The notes: a model not told the origin generated them from the sequence alone. Shown: positions 52,469 through 61,747, numbered from the stretch's first letter. The stretch: 64,000 nucleotides of DNA from Hymenobacter aerophilus DSM 13606 (GCF_000382225.1 NZ_KB907815.1:1-64000); one strand, 5' to 3'. Translations and numbers: made by a program.

Positions 52469-52753
52469 TTACTGCCCAATAGCGACCCAGAGGGCCTTTG
52501 CCAGCAGCAGCAACCCCGTCGCCGCCAATGCCAGCAGCAGCGCCACGCCCAGCCCCTGCAGCAGCCCCGTCAGCACTGCCGAGCCAGCCGTGGCGTAGCG
52601 GCCGCCGTAGCGCCCGGCCAGCTGCTCGCGCACCCGCCGCGGCCGCCAGTAGCGCAGGTACAGGTATCCGAAGCCGACGCAAGCCTTTATGCCGTGCCAC
52701 GGGGAGCCCAGCAGGCCTTCAACCAGTATTTCGCCGATGAATTCGCCGAGCAT
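52469..52753 (-). CDS. Small membrane protein
   Basis: 94 residues. An amphipathic N-terminus with VGFGYLYLRYWRPRRVREQL and a C-terminal membrane segment (LTGLLQGLGVALLLALAATGLLLLAKALW). Same strand as gldG and 29 bp after it. No family recognised. Confidence 0.6.
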   Translation of the reverse strand: MLGEFIGEILVEGLLGSPWHGIKACVGFGYLYLRYWRPRRVREQLAGRYGGRYATAGSAVLTGLLQGLGVALLLALAATGLLLLAKALWVAIGQ

Positions 52754-52782
52754 AATTGTGTCTGGTTACCTTACACCCGCTA

Positions 52783-54531
52783 CTAAAACCGCGCGTAGCG
52801 GCGCTTGCGGCGCCAGGCGCGCACCAGCCCGAAAAGGCCCAGCAGCACCAGCGGGGCGGCCAGGTTCAGCAGCTGCCAGCGGCTTCGCTCGGCCGCTACG
52901 CGCACTTTATCGAGGGGGCGGAGCGTGATTTGCTTGCCGCGCACCGCTATCAGGCCCGACTGGTCGAGCATGTAATCGACGGCATTGAGCACCAGCTCGC
53001 GGTTGGCGAATTCGGTGGGCGCGAGGCGGTCGAAGCCCAGGCGCATCGGGCGGCCCGTTTTGGGGTCGATGTCGTTGCGCACGAAGTCGCCGTCGGAGAT
53101 GACGAGGATTTTGGCGGGGCGGTTTTCGGGGCTGGTTTCGGGCAGAAAGCGGCTGGTGCCGGGCTCGGCGCGGTTGGCGAACAGCGAGCGAAACTGACCT
53201 TCAAGCAGGTAGCCGACCGGCTTGTTGCGGGCCGTGTACAGCTTGGGGTCGGGGGGCAGGCGGGCGTCGTTGAGGTTCACGGGCACCGGCGAGGGCAGCA
53301 CCCGGGTGTAGCGCGAGGTGAACAGCAGCGGCGTTTTGCGGATGCCCACGGCCTTCACCGTGTCGATGCTGCTCACGAACTTGGTGTACACCGCATCGAG
53401 GTTGCGGGTGATGGGGTGCGGGCTGAACTGGTTGATGAGCGGGTAGAACTGCCAGGGCATGGGCTCGACCTTGGGCTTGTCGCCGTTCAGGCCCGTGACG
53501 AGCGGAATGACGCCCGAGTTGAGGTCGAGCAGCAAGTCGGGGTTGATGCGCAGGCCGTACTTGAACAGCATATCGTCGAGGTTCAGGCTGAGCGGGAAGG
53601 CGAGCATGCCGCCGCGGCTGGCGCTGTCGAGGTTCACGCGCATGGCATCCACGAAAAACAGCGCGTTGCCGCCGTGGGTGATGAACTGGTCGAGCTTGAA
53701 CTTTTCGGGCTCGGTGTAGGACTGGGCCGGCTTGGCCACGATGAGGGCGCTGAGCGAGGCCAGGTCCTGGGGACGCGACTTGTCGAGGCTCACCCGGAAC
53801 ACGTCGTAGTCGCGGCTGAGCGAGCCAATCAGGTCGCCGGCTTCGAGGTTGGTTAGCTCGCCGTGGCCCTCCACTACCCCGATGCGCAGGCGCGGGCCGG
53901 GGCTGAGGCGGCGGATGGCGCTGGCCAGCTCATACTCCAGCCCCTCGATGCTCTGGTTAAGGCGTACTTCGGGCGATTCGGCCTGGTTGCCGCGCAGCAG
54001 CAGCACTTTTTCCTCCTTGCCCCCGGCTGAAACCACGGCCCAGGGGAAGATGATTTTCTCGGTGCGCTTGCCGTTGTCGTTGGCCCCGAGGTTGGTGGGC
54101 GTCAGCCCCTTTTTGAACAGCGTTTGGTAGAACTCGTTGCGGGCCTGCTCGGTGGCCGCCGCCGAGGGGTCGACGAACACAAAATGCAGGTTGGCGCCAC
54201 CGTACACGCGCATTTCGGTCAGCGTTTCGCGCACGCCCTGCTGTAGCCGCCGGAACGCCGGCGGGAAGTCGCCGTCGAGGTACACCGTAACGGTTACGGG
54301 CTGCGGCAGCTTCTCCAGCAGCTCTTTGGTGGCCCCCGACATGGTGTAGCGCTTGTCCTCCGTCAGGTCGAGCCGGAAGAAGAACAGCCCACCCAGAAAG
54401 TTGAGCAGCAGCAGCACGCCCAGCAGCACCGCAAACCGGGTCAGGTCGCGCTTTTTGATTTGAGCTGTTGGGTTTTGAGCTGTTAGCTGAGAGCTGTTAG
54501 CTGTTAGCTCCTGTTCTGGTTCAATACTCAC
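52783..54531 (-). CDS. gldG: Gliding motility ABC transporter substrate-binding/accessory protein GldG
   Basis: 582 residues from GTG 54531 (a TTG at 54543 gives four more). N-terminal membrane helix (FAVLLGVLLLLNFLGGLFFFRLDLTEDKRYTMS), central GldG periplasmic domain (VTVTVYLDGDFPPAFRRLQ, LRIGVVEGHGELTNLEAGDLI, FFVDAMRV), and a C-terminal membrane helix with AAPLVLLGLFGLVRAWRRKRRY. The first 25 residues (ELTANSSQLTAQNPTA) are encoded by a family C palindrome. Works with GldF and GldA. Confidence 0.92.
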   Translation of the reverse strand: MSIEPEQELTANSSQLTAQNPTAQIKKRDLTRFAVLLGVLLLLNFLGGLFFFRLDLTEDKRYTMSGATKELLEKLPQPVTVTVYLDGDFPPAFRRLQQGVRETLTEMRVYGGANLHFVFVDPSAAATEQARNEFYQTLFKKGLTPTNLGANDNGKRTEKIIFPWAVVSAGGKEEKVLLLRGNQAESPEVRLNQSIEGLEYELASAIRRLSPGPRLRIGVVEGHGELTNLEAGDLIGSLSRDYDVFRVSLDKSRPQDLASLSALIVAKPAQSYTEPEKFKLDQFITHGGNALFFVDAMRVNLDSASRGGMLAFPLSLNLDDMLFKYGLRINPDLLLDLNSGVIPLVTGLNGDKPKVEPMPWQFYPLINQFSPHPITRNLDAVYTKFVSSIDTVKAVGIRKTPLLFTSRYTRVLPSPVPVNLNDARLPPDPKLYTARNKPVGYLLEGQFRSLFANRAEPGTSRFLPETSPENRPAKILVISDGDFVRNDIDPKTGRPMRLGFDRLAPTEFANRELVLNAVDYMLDQSGLIAVRGKQITLRPLDKVRVAAERSRWQLLNLAAPLVLLGLFGLVRAWRRKRRYARF

Positions 54532-54634
54532 GAATGCACGCAAAAAAGTTGTTTAAACTCACTCTCAATAGCTGACAGCCCTAAACAGAGCCATTAGCAC
54601 AGAAAGCTAACAGCTATCAGCTACTAGCTATCAG
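54472..54634. repeat. Palindromic element, family C, overlapping the gldG 5' end
   Basis: TTGAGCTGTTAGCTGAGAGC-type left and AGCTAACAGCTATCAGC-type right halves, together spanning the gldG-gldF gap. The left half is read into the GldG N-terminus. Confidence 0.75.
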
Positions 54635-54643
54635 CTTAAGAAA

Positions 54644-55369
54644 TCACCAGTTGCGGCTTTGGAGCGCCACCCGGGTGGCCAGCAGCATGATGGCGCTCAG
54701 GGTGAAGAAGTAGAGCAGGTCGCGCGAATCGATGAGGCCCTTGCTCAAGTCGCGGTAGTGAGCCGCAATGCCGAGCTGGCCGATGTAGTAGGCCGGCGCG
54801 CCATCGAACACCGAGGCCAGCGAATCGAAGCCGGAGTATACCAGAAAGCAACCCACCACGGCCGCCAGAAAGGCCACAATCTGGTCGCGGGTGAGGGCCG
54901 AGGCAAATACGCCGATGGCCGCAAAAACCGCCGCCAGCAGCGCCAGACCCAGGTACGAGCCCACTGTAGCCGCCGAGTCGATATTGCCTTGCGGGTCGCC
55001 GAGCTGGTAGACCGAGTAGTAGTAGAGCAGTGTGGGCAGCAGCGCCAGCAGGGCCAGCAGCAGGCAGGCCAGGTACTTGCCGCCGATGAGCTGGGTGTCG
55101 GTGAGCGGGCGCGTGAGCAGCAGCTCCATCGTGCCGGCCTTCTTTTCCTCGGCAAACGTGCGCATGGTGAGGGCCGGAATCAGAAACAGGAAAATCCAGG
55201 GCGCGATATTGAACAGCGTCTGCAAGTCGGCAAACCCGTAATCGAGCACCGAGCTATCCGGGAACACCCACACGAACAGCCCGGTAGCCACCAGAAACAC
55301 GCCCAGCACCACGTAGGCCACGGGCGAGTTCAGGAAGCTGTTGAATTCTTTGCGCAGTATGGCAAGCAT
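54644..55369 (-). CDS. gldF: Gliding motility ABC transporter permease GldF
   Basis: 241 residues from ATG 55369 (MLAILRKEFNSFLNSPVAYVVLGVFLVATGLF). Six membrane segments; EEKKAGTMELLLTRPLTDTQLIGGKYLA is the ABC-2 signature. Works with GldA (ATPase) and GldG. A palindromic repeat (55421-55522) lies between it and gldA. Confidence 0.93.
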   Translation of the reverse strand: MLAILRKEFNSFLNSPVAYVVLGVFLVATGLFVWVFPDSSVLDYGFADLQTLFNIAPWIFLFLIPALTMRTFAEEKKAGTMELLLTRPLTDTQLIGGKYLACLLLALLALLPTLLYYYSVYQLGDPQGNIDSAATVGSYLGLALLAAVFAAIGVFASALTRDQIVAFLAAVVGCFLVYSGFDSLASVFDGAPAYYIGQLGIAAHYRDLSKGLIDSRDLLYFFTLSAIMLLATRVALQSRNW

Positions 55370-55420
55370 GGTTGGGGGTTGATTTTTTGATGTGCTGAAG
55401 GGAAAGAAAGCAGTACTGGA

Positions 55421-55522
55421 GAACGTCATTCAGAGCGCAGCGAAGAATCTCGCACGCACTCTTTAGGGTTGCTGCTGTAAAGTCAGCATGCGAGATTCTT
55501 CGCTGCGCTCTGAATGACGTTC
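55421..55522. repeat. Long palindromic element, family A (AAGAATCTCGC subtype)
   Basis: Starts GAACGTCATTCAGAGCGC and ends with the inverse; between gldA and gldF. Confidence 0.9.
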
Positions 55523-55527
55523 TTTTC

Positions 55528-56448
55528 TCACTTCTTCCCGCCTTCCGTCAGCTGCTGGAACACCTGCTCCAAACTCTGTTCTTCCTGGCGCAGGCCCAGC
55601 AGCACCCAACCCTGGGCGGCGGCGAGGCGCGAAATGGCCCCGCGCTGGTCGGTGCCGGCGCGGGCCCGGATGCGGTAGGTGGTACCGGCTTCCAGCTCGG
55701 CGGCCTGCACGCCGGGCAGCGCCAGCAGCGGCGCCGTGTCAATCGGCTGCTCAAATTCGGCGCGGATGACGGTTTCGCCCGCGGCCCGGGCGCCCAGCTC
55801 GGCCACCGGTGAGTCGGCCACGAGGCGGCCGCGGCTGATGATAACGGCGCGGCTGCACAAAGCGGCTACTTCGGGCAGGATGTGGGTGCTGAAGATGACG
55901 GTTTTGTCCTGGCCCAGCTCGCGGATAAGCTGGCGGATTTCGCCGATTTGGTTGGGGTCGAGGCCGGTGGTGGGCTCGTCGAGGATGAGCACGCCGGGGT
56001 CGTGGATGAGGGCCTGGGCTAGGCCCACACGCTGGCGGTAGCCTTTGCTGAGGGCCCCGATGAGCTTGTTCTGTTCGTGACCTAGCCCTACCCGCTCCAC
56101 CAGTTGGCGTACCCGCTGGCGCAGGCCGCTGCCACCCAGCCCGTGTACCGAACCGATAAATTCGAGGTATTCGTGCACGTACATATCGAGGTAGAGCGGG
56201 TTGTGCTCGGGTAGGTAACCCACCCGGCGGCGCACTTCCAGCGGGGCCGTACGCACATCAAACCCCTCCACGACCACCGTGCCGGCCGAGGGCGGCAAAT
56301 AGCCCAGCGCCATCTTCATGGTCGTGGATTTGCCCGCCCCGTTCGGCCCCAGAAAGCCCAGGATTTCGCCCTTGCCCACCGAAAAGCTGATATCATCCAC
56401 AGCGGCCTGGGTGCCGAAGGTTTTCGTGAGGTGCTGAACTTCTACCAT
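55528..56448 (-). CDS. gldA: Gliding motility ABC transporter ATP-binding protein GldA
   Basis: 306 residues. Walker A GPNGAGKST at 34-42, signature LSKGYRQRVGLAQALIHDPG, Walker B VLILDEPTTGLD and the H-loop STHILPEV; the C-terminal domain after position 215 is typical of GldA. It powers the GldFG complex needed for gliding in Flavobacterium. gldA, gldF and gldG are collinear and separated by repeats. Confidence 0.93.
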   Translation of the reverse strand: MVEVQHLTKTFGTQAAVDDISFSVGKGEILGFLGPNGAGKSTTMKMALGYLPPSAGTVVVEGFDVRTAPLEVRRRVGYLPEHNPLYLDMYVHEYLEFIGSVHGLGGSGLRQRVRQLVERVGLGHEQNKLIGALSKGYRQRVGLAQALIHDPGVLILDEPTTGLDPNQIGEIRQLIRELGQDKTVIFSTHILPEVAALCSRAVIISRGRLVADSPVAELGARAAGETVIRAEFEQPIDTAPLLALPGVQAAELEAGTTYRIRARAGTDQRGAISRLAAAQGWVLLGLRQEEQSLEQVFQQLTEGGKK

Positions 56449-56467
56449 GTATCAACTGCTGGTTAAA

Positions 56468-56567
56468 ACGTCATTCAGAGCGCAGCGAAGAATCTCGCAT
56501 GAATTCGTTGAGCGGCTAACGTTACGTTGTCAGCATGCGAGATTCTTCGCTGCGCTCTGAATGACGT
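56468..56567. repeat. Long palindromic element, family A (AAGAATCTCGC subtype)
   Basis: ACGTCATTCAGAGCGCAGCG at the left and its inverse at the right, about 34-bp arms, between gldA and the SDR gene. Confidence 0.9.
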
Positions 56568-56590
56568 TCTTTTTCACACTTCCTCTATGC

Positions 56591-57286
56591 CTACTTCTTC
56601 GGCTGCAACGGCCGCATTTCAATATCCACTAGGTGGAAATTAAATGGCGTTTCCAGGGCGTAGACGATGGTGTCGGCAATGTCCTGGGGCTGCATCATCG
56701 AGTCGTTGGCGTCGGTGCCGGGGATGTCGTCGAAGAAGTTGGTTTGGGTGGAGCCGGGGTACAGGCAGGTAACCTTGATGCCGTCTTTGCGCACTTCCTT
56801 GAACAACGACTGCGAGAAACCGCGCACTGCAAACTTGCTGGCGCAGTAGCCGGCCATGTTCTCGATGCCCGTGGTGCCGGCAATGGAACTGATGTTGAAA
56901 ATGTGGCCCAGCTGCTGCTTTTTCATGGCGGGCAGCACGGCCTGGGTGCAGTAAAACGTGCCGTGCACGTTGGTGTCGAACATCAGGTGCCAGTCGTCCG
57001 AGGAGAAGCCAGCAACGGCGCCCGAAATGCCCAGGCCGGCGTTGTTCACCAGTACGTGCACTTCTTCCCCCAACTGCTTTTGAGTGGCGGCCAGGGCCTT
57101 CTGCACGGCTTTTTCGTTGCGCACATCGCACTCGATGAAGTGGAAGCGCGGGTGCTGAAAGCTGGCGGGCGCGGTGCGGCCCCAGCCGGCTACGTGCATG
57201 CCGCGGGCCAGCAGGGCCTCGACGGTGGCCAGCCCGATTCCTTTGCTGACGCCTGTGATAATGGCTACCTTGCCGCTCAAATCCAT
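56591..57286 (-). CDS. Short-chain dehydrogenase/reductase
   Basis: 231 residues from ATG 57286. NAD(P) motif GVSKGIG at 12-18, NNAGLG, catalytic Ser133/134, Tyr147 and Lys151 (YCASK). Classical SDR with an unknown substrate, resembling 3-ketoacyl-ACP-reductase-like enzymes. Divergent from the DUF2807 gene with only about 37 bp between. Confidence 0.92.
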   Translation of the reverse strand: MDLSGKVAIITGVSKGIGLATVEALLARGMHVAGWGRTAPASFQHPRFHFIECDVRNEKAVQKALAATQKQLGEEVHVLVNNAGLGISGAVAGFSSDDWHLMFDTNVHGTFYCTQAVLPAMKKQQLGHIFNISSIAGTTGIENMAGYCASKFAVRGFSQSLFKEVRKDGIKVTCLYPGSTQTNFFDDIPGTDANDSMMQPQDIADTIVYALETPFNFHLVDIEMRPLQPKK

Positions 57287-57323
57287 CGCGCGAAGTGCTA
57301 TAATGTGGGGTTTCTGTTTGAAG

Positions 57324-58079
57324 ATGCAAGGTAACGCCCCCGGCCGGGTTTTGCGCGCGGCCACGGTCCTGGCCCTGATGGCCGCGCTGGCCGGCTGCCA
57401 GAAAGACAACGAAGCCGGCTGTTTCACCAGCACCGGCAGCATCACCACGGAGCGCCGCAGCCTGCCCCCCTTCCAGCGCCTGACCACCTACGACAACGTC
57501 ACGGTGATACTGGTGCAGGACACGGCCACCTACGCCGAAGTACGGGCCGGCAAAAACCTGCAGGACGATATCCGGCTGGAAGTAGCCGACGGCATGCTGA
57601 CGGTGCGCAACACTAGCCGCTGCAACTGGGTGCGCCGCTACGATACGCCCCGCGAGGTGCGGCTGCACCTGCCCCGCCTCACCGACCTGTTTCTGCGCGG
57701 CCAGGCCGATATCCGCACCGAGGGCGCGTTCCGGCAGGACACGATTTTCCCGCATCTGGTGGGCGCCGGCGACCTGCGCCTGCAGCTTATCAGCCGCTAC
57801 ATCGGCATGGACCAGTACGAGCTGGGCGACATCTACCTGACCGGCTCGACCTACGAGTTGCACCACACGCTGGGCGGCGGCGGCAGCCTCTACGCCCAGA
57901 AGCTTCCGCTACGCTACATGTATCTGCAAACCAACGCCAGCAGCGCCGGCGACACGCACGTGCGGGCTTCGCAGCTGCTGGCCGGCGCGCATGCCGGCTC
58001 CGGCACCGTGTTCTACTCCCCTACCCCCAAATTGCTGGAACTGAAGGTAACGGGCCGGGGAAAACTCCAGGCAGAATAG
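57324..58079 (+). CDS. DUF2807 (head GIN domain) lipoprotein
   Basis: 251 residues from ATG 57324. Lipobox LAGC, then a beta-helix-type DUF2807 domain: RSLPPFQRLTTYDNVTVILVQDT, VRAGKNLQDDIRLEVADGMLTVRNTSRCNW, LPRLTDLFLRGQADIRTEG. A conserved surface or periplasmic adhesin-like protein family in Bacteroidota with unknown role. Its leader overlaps the promoter of the divergent SDR gene. Confidence 0.85.
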   Translation: MQGNAPGRVLRAATVLALMAALAGCQKDNEAGCFTSTGSITTERRSLPPFQRLTTYDNVTVILVQDTATYAEVRAGKNLQDDIRLEVADGMLTVRNTSRCNWVRRYDTPREVRLHLPRLTDLFLRGQADIRTEGAFRQDTIFPHLVGAGDLRLQLISRYIGMDQYELGDIYLTGSTYELHHTLGGGGSLYAQKLPLRYMYLQTNASSAGDTHVRASQLLAGAHAGSGTVFYSPTPKLLELKVTGRGKLQAE

Positions 58080-58105
58080 CTCAGCTCTCCACTAACCCGT
58101 TTATT

Positions 58106-58537
58106 ATGCTTTCTGTACTGCTCGTTATGGGCCTGGTCCTGCTCATTCCGGCGGGCCTGCTGCTGCTGATTGCCCGCCACGGCACCCTGCGCCACGACCC
58201 CGGCTTCCTGGCGACTGTTCTGCTGGCGGCGGCCGGAATTGTGGTTGGCGTCCTGTTCAAAATCCAGCACTGGGAGGGCGCGAATGGCCTGCTGCTGGGT
58301 GGGGCGGTGGGGCTGGCGCTGACCTACGGCTGGTGGTTTGCTCGCAAGACCCCGAAAACTGCCCTCGATGTGCTGAAGCTGGTTTTCGTGCTCAGCTGCA
58401 GCCTGAACGCGGCAGCCATTAACTTTTCGGCGCTGACAAATGCTGCGGGGCGCCTGCGGACGCTCAGCTTCTGGGCGTTGGCGCTGTACTTCCTCTACCT
58501 AACCTACGGGCGCAGCCTGGGCGCCAACCGCCGCTAG
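58106..58537 (+). CDS. Four-helix membrane protein, GldL-like N-terminal motif
   Basis: 143 residues with four membrane segments. VVGVLFKIQHWEGANGLLLGG matches the FKI-x-HW-x-GA motif of the GldL N-terminus and similar Bacteroidota proteins. It is too short for GldL, which has a long cytoplasmic C-terminus. 26 bp after the DUF2807 gene. Function unknown. Confidence 0.75.
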   Translation: MLSVLLVMGLVLLIPAGLLLLIARHGTLRHDPGFLATVLLAAAGIVVGVLFKIQHWEGANGLLLGGAVGLALTYGWWFARKTPKTALDVLKLVFVLSCSLNAAAINFSALTNAAGRLRTLSFWALALYFLYLTYGRSLGANRR

Positions 58538-58554
58538 GCTGCGCCCCTACCGGC

Positions 58555-59265
58555 CTACAAGTCGCCCAGTTGGGGTCGAATCAGCAGCTCCTCGACTACG
58601 GCCTGGCCCGAGAGGCTGAAGACGCCGAAGATGGCGTCGGCCACGTCTTCGGCCTTGATGAAGCGCTCGGCGGGCAAATCGACGCCCTCCCAGCTGGCCG
58701 TGAGCGTGGCGCCGGGCAGCACGGCCGTTACCCGCAGGCCGCTTTCCTTTACTTCTTCGCGCAAGTTTTTGCTGAAGCCCAGCAGCGCGTGCTTGGCAAT
58801 GCCGTACGAGCCGCCGTTGGGGTACGCCGTGATGCTGGCCGTGGAGCAGATATTGAAAATGTGGCCTTCGTGCTGCGCCAGCATGTCGGGCAGCAGCGCC
58901 AGCGTCACGTCGTAGGCGCTGAGCAGGTTCACGGCCAGCATCTGGCGCAGCTGCGAGCCGTCGGCGGGCTCGTCCTGCAACCTTCCGGGAATAAAAGCGC
59001 CCGTGTTGTTGACGAGCACCGCTACCGGGCCCTGTTGCTGCACAAAATCGGTGAAGCGGCGCGTTTGGGGCTGCTCGCTCAGGTCGGCGGCGTGGGTGTG
59101 CAGCACGGCGCCGGGCACCAGCGTGGCGGCGGCGGTTTGCAGGTCCTTTAAATCGGGGGCCGAGCGGGCGCAGGTGACGACCGGGTAGCCGGCGCGCAGA
59201 AACCGGAACACCAGCGCCCGCCCAATTCCTTTGGTGCCGCCCGTTACCACGATATTTTTTTGCAT
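58555..59265 (-). CDS. Short-chain dehydrogenase/reductase
   Basis: 236 residues from ATG 59265 (an ATG at 59280 would add five). VVTGGTKGIG, VLVNNTGAF, Ser141, Tyr154 and Lys158 (SYGIAKHA). Classical SDR; substrate unknown. Convergent with the GldL-like gene. Confidence 0.92.
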   Translation of the reverse strand: MQKNIVVTGGTKGIGRALVFRFLRAGYPVVTCARSAPDLKDLQTAAATLVPGAVLHTHAADLSEQPQTRRFTDFVQQQGPVAVLVNNTGAFIPGRLQDEPADGSQLRQMLAVNLLSAYDVTLALLPDMLAQHEGHIFNICSTASITAYPNGGSYGIAKHALLGFSKNLREEVKESGLRVTAVLPGATLTASWEGVDLPAERFIKAEDVADAIFGVFSLSGQAVVEELLIRPQLGDL

Positions 59266-59382
59266 TCCTTTGTTTAGCATAGCTGTTTTTACGTAGGGAA
59301 ACCAGCACCGGCCAACGGCCGGGCTTCCGCTCCGCCTTATTCCGGCGCAAGTATCCGCTTTTCCTGTCTGTTTTTTCGTTTT

Positions 59383-60114
59383 ATGGTCAAATCATTTGGT
59401 CAGTTTCTGCTTTTCATGCAGAGTATGCTCGTGCGCAAAGAGCGGTTTGCGGTGCTCTGGAAGCGCACCATCGACGAGTGCGTCACGATTGGGGTGAATT
59501 CCATCTTCATTGTGGCCATCGTGTCGGCCTTTATCGGGGCCGTAACCTGCGTGCAGATTGCCTACAACCTCACCAACCCGCTTATTCCTAAAAGCACCAT
59601 CGGCTACATGGTGCGCGAAATGACGATTCTGGAGCTGGCGCCCACCATCACCAGCATCGTGCTGGCCGGCAAGGTGGGCTCCAGCATTGCCGGCGGCCTG
59701 GGCACCATGCGCATCACCGAGCAGGTGTCGGCGCTGGAGGTAATGGGCATCAACTCGGCTTCGTATCTGGTGCTGCCGCGCATTCTGGCCGCCATTCTCA
59801 TGTTTCCGCTGCTGGTGGTGCTGGCCATGGCCCTCTCCATTATCGGGGGCTACCTGGCCGGCTCGCTCACCGGCTCCATCTCGGCCCAGGAGTACATCGA
59901 GGGCATCCGCTCCGATTTTATTCCTTACAACATCGTGTTTGCCCTGATTAAGTCGGTGGTATTTGCCTTCCTGGTGTCGGCCATTTCGGCCTTCAAGGGG
60001 TATTACACCGAAGGCGGCGCCCTCGAAGTGGGCACGGCCAGCACCACGGCCGTCAACAATTCCATCATCGCCATTCTCATTGCCGACTTCGTGCTGGCCG
60101 CTATTCTGCTGTAG
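59383..60114 (+). CDS. MlaE-type ABC lipid transporter permease
   Basis: 243 residues. LELAPTITSIVLAGKVGSSIAGGLGTMRITEQVSALEVMGINSASYLVLPRILAAILMFPLLVV is the MlaE/YrbE signature, with about five membrane segments. It should form the inner-membrane part of a phospholipid or lipid transport system with the MlaF ATPase 81 bp downstream. No MlaD (MCE) gene follows here. Confidence 0.95.
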   Translation: MVKSFGQFLLFMQSMLVRKERFAVLWKRTIDECVTIGVNSIFIVAIVSAFIGAVTCVQIAYNLTNPLIPKSTIGYMVREMTILELAPTITSIVLAGKVGSSIAGGLGTMRITEQVSALEVMGINSASYLVLPRILAAILMFPLLVVLAMALSIIGGYLAGSLTGSISAQEYIEGIRSDFIPYNIVFALIKSVVFAFLVSAISAFKGYYTEGGALEVGTASTTAVNNSIIAILIADFVLAAILL

Positions 60115-60195
60115 CCGGATGGGCGGTGGGGCCTGAGCAAGCGCGCAGAGCAACTTTTGCGGCTTTTCTAGGCTCTCCGCCATTACTTATATTCT

Positions 60196-60981
60196 ATGAT
60201 CGAGATTCATAACATCGAGAAGAGCTTCGACGGGAATCCGGTGCTCAAGGGCATCAGCTGCACCTTCGAAACGGGCAAGTGCAATCTGCTGCTCGGCGGC
60301 TCGGGCACCGGCAAATCGGTGCTGCTGCAGTGCGTGGTGGGGTTGATGCAGCCTGATTTGGGCAGCATCACCTTCGATGGCACCGTGTTCACCAACAACA
60401 AAGTGCAGATCCGGCAGGAAATCCGGCGCAAAATCGGGATGCTGTTCCAGGGCTCGGCCCTGTTCGACTCGATGACGGTGGCCAAGAACGTGGAGTTTCC
60501 GCTGCAGATGCTGACGCCCGAAATGAGCGCCGCCGAGCGCCGCGACCGGGTGGAGTTCTGCCTCAAGCGCGTGGGCCTCGAAAACGCGGGCGACAAGATG
60601 CCCTCCGAAATTTCGGGCGGCATGAAAAAGCGCGTGGGTATTGCCCGCGCCATTGCCCCCAACTGCACCTACCTGTTCTGCGACGAGCCCAACTCCGGCC
60701 TCGACCCGCTCACGAGCCTCAAAATCGACGAGCTCATCCAGGAAATCACCTACGAATACAACATCACCACCGTCATCATCACCCACGACATGAACTCGGT
60801 GGTGGAAATCGGCGACCATATCATCTTCCTCTACAAAGGCCTCAAGCTCTGGGACGGCACCAAGGACGAAATCCTCAACGCCCAGGTCCCCGAGCTCAAG
60901 GAGTTCATCTTCAGCAGCAGCCTCGTACGCGCCGCCAAACGCATCGACGACGAAACCCACAGCGGCGTAGAGAATCTGTAG
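60196..60981 (+). CDS. MlaF-type ABC lipid transporter ATPase
   Basis: 261 residues. Walker A GGSGTGKS at 34-41, FQGSALFDSMTVAKNVEFPL, signature ISGGMKKRVGIARAI, Walker B FCDEPNSGLDP and H-loop ITHDMN. Pairs with MlaE. The C-terminal RAAKRIDDETH extension is family-typical. Confidence 0.95.
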   Translation: MIEIHNIEKSFDGNPVLKGISCTFETGKCNLLLGGSGTGKSVLLQCVVGLMQPDLGSITFDGTVFTNNKVQIRQEIRRKIGMLFQGSALFDSMTVAKNVEFPLQMLTPEMSAAERRDRVEFCLKRVGLENAGDKMPSEISGGMKKRVGIARAIAPNCTYLFCDEPNSGLDPLTSLKIDELIQEITYEYNITTVIITHDMNSVVEIGDHIIFLYKGLKLWDGTKDEILNAQVPELKEFIFSSSLVRAAKRIDDETHSGVENL

Positions 60982-61005
60982 AAGTAAGTTAGTTGGCGAA
61001 CACGC

Positions 61006-61106
61006 CTGTCATCCTGAGCAAAGCGAAGGACCTTATTGCGCTGAAACGGCCGTAACAACGACTCGTTTCAGCGTAATAAGGTCCTTCGCTTTGCTCAGGA
61101 TGACAG
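61006..61106. repeat. Long palindromic element, family A (AAGGACCTTA subtype)
   Basis: CTGTCATCCTGAGCAAAGCG at the left and its inverse at the right, separated by about 35 bp, between mlaF and the DinB-like gene. Confidence 0.9.
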
Positions 61107-61112
61107 CTTTTT

Positions 61113-61652
61113 TTACTCACTCACCGAATCGGCCATGGCGGCGCGGCGTAGGTGGGCCAGGTGGTGGCGGCCGTGCCAGGAGTAGAGCACCAGCGCCTGA
61201 TCGAGCGTGAACGCCCGGTTGGAATCGGGGTGGAAGTAGGTGCGCTGCCACTGCGCATCGGTGAGGTTGCGCAGCAGGCGCACCCAGCGGATGTGCAGCG
61301 CTTCGAGCAGCGCCAGCGACACGGCTGGCGGCGTGGCGGCCGTATCGGGCAGCTCGGCCCAGGCGGCTTCGTCGTAGGGCTTGATGGTGGGGTTATCTTC
61401 GGTGAGGGCCAGCTTGAAGCGCAGATAGGCGTTCAGGTGCGAGTCGGGCAGGTGGTGCACCAGCTGGCGGGCGCTCCAGCCGCCGGGGCGGTAGGGCTGG
61501 TCGAGTTGCTCGGGCGAGCGGCCGGCCACCGCGGCCCGCACCAGGTCGGGCAGCGTGGCCAGGTGGGCAATATAGGCCGTGCGGGCGCCCCGGTCGAGCG
61601 GCTCGGTGGGCAGTTCGGGCTGGCCGATGGGATAACGGGCGTCGTCGGACAT
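61113..61652 (-). CDS. YfiT-type bacillithiol transferase (DinB family)
   Basis: 179 residues. RYPIGQPELP start, GGWSARQLVHHLPDSHLNAYLRFKLAL and WHGRHHLAHLRRAAM give the three-His metal site of the YfiT/BstA group. In Bacillota these link thiols to electrophiles; many Bacteroidota also have bacillithiol-like thiols, so a detoxification role is likely but unproven. Confidence 0.85.
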   Translation of the reverse strand: MSDDARYPIGQPELPTEPLDRGARTAYIAHLATLPDLVRAAVAGRSPEQLDQPYRPGGWSARQLVHHLPDSHLNAYLRFKLALTEDNPTIKPYDEAAWAELPDTAATPPAVSLALLEALHIRWVRLLRNLTDAQWQRTYFHPDSNRAFTLDQALVLYSWHGRHHLAHLRRAAMADSVSE

Positions 61653-61747
61653 ATCTTTTGGGCTATCAGCTGCGGCGGTTAACCGACAGCTTTTGGATTG
61701 GATAATCGGGCAAAACAGGAAAGCGCAGGTAGCCCCATCTATTAAAA

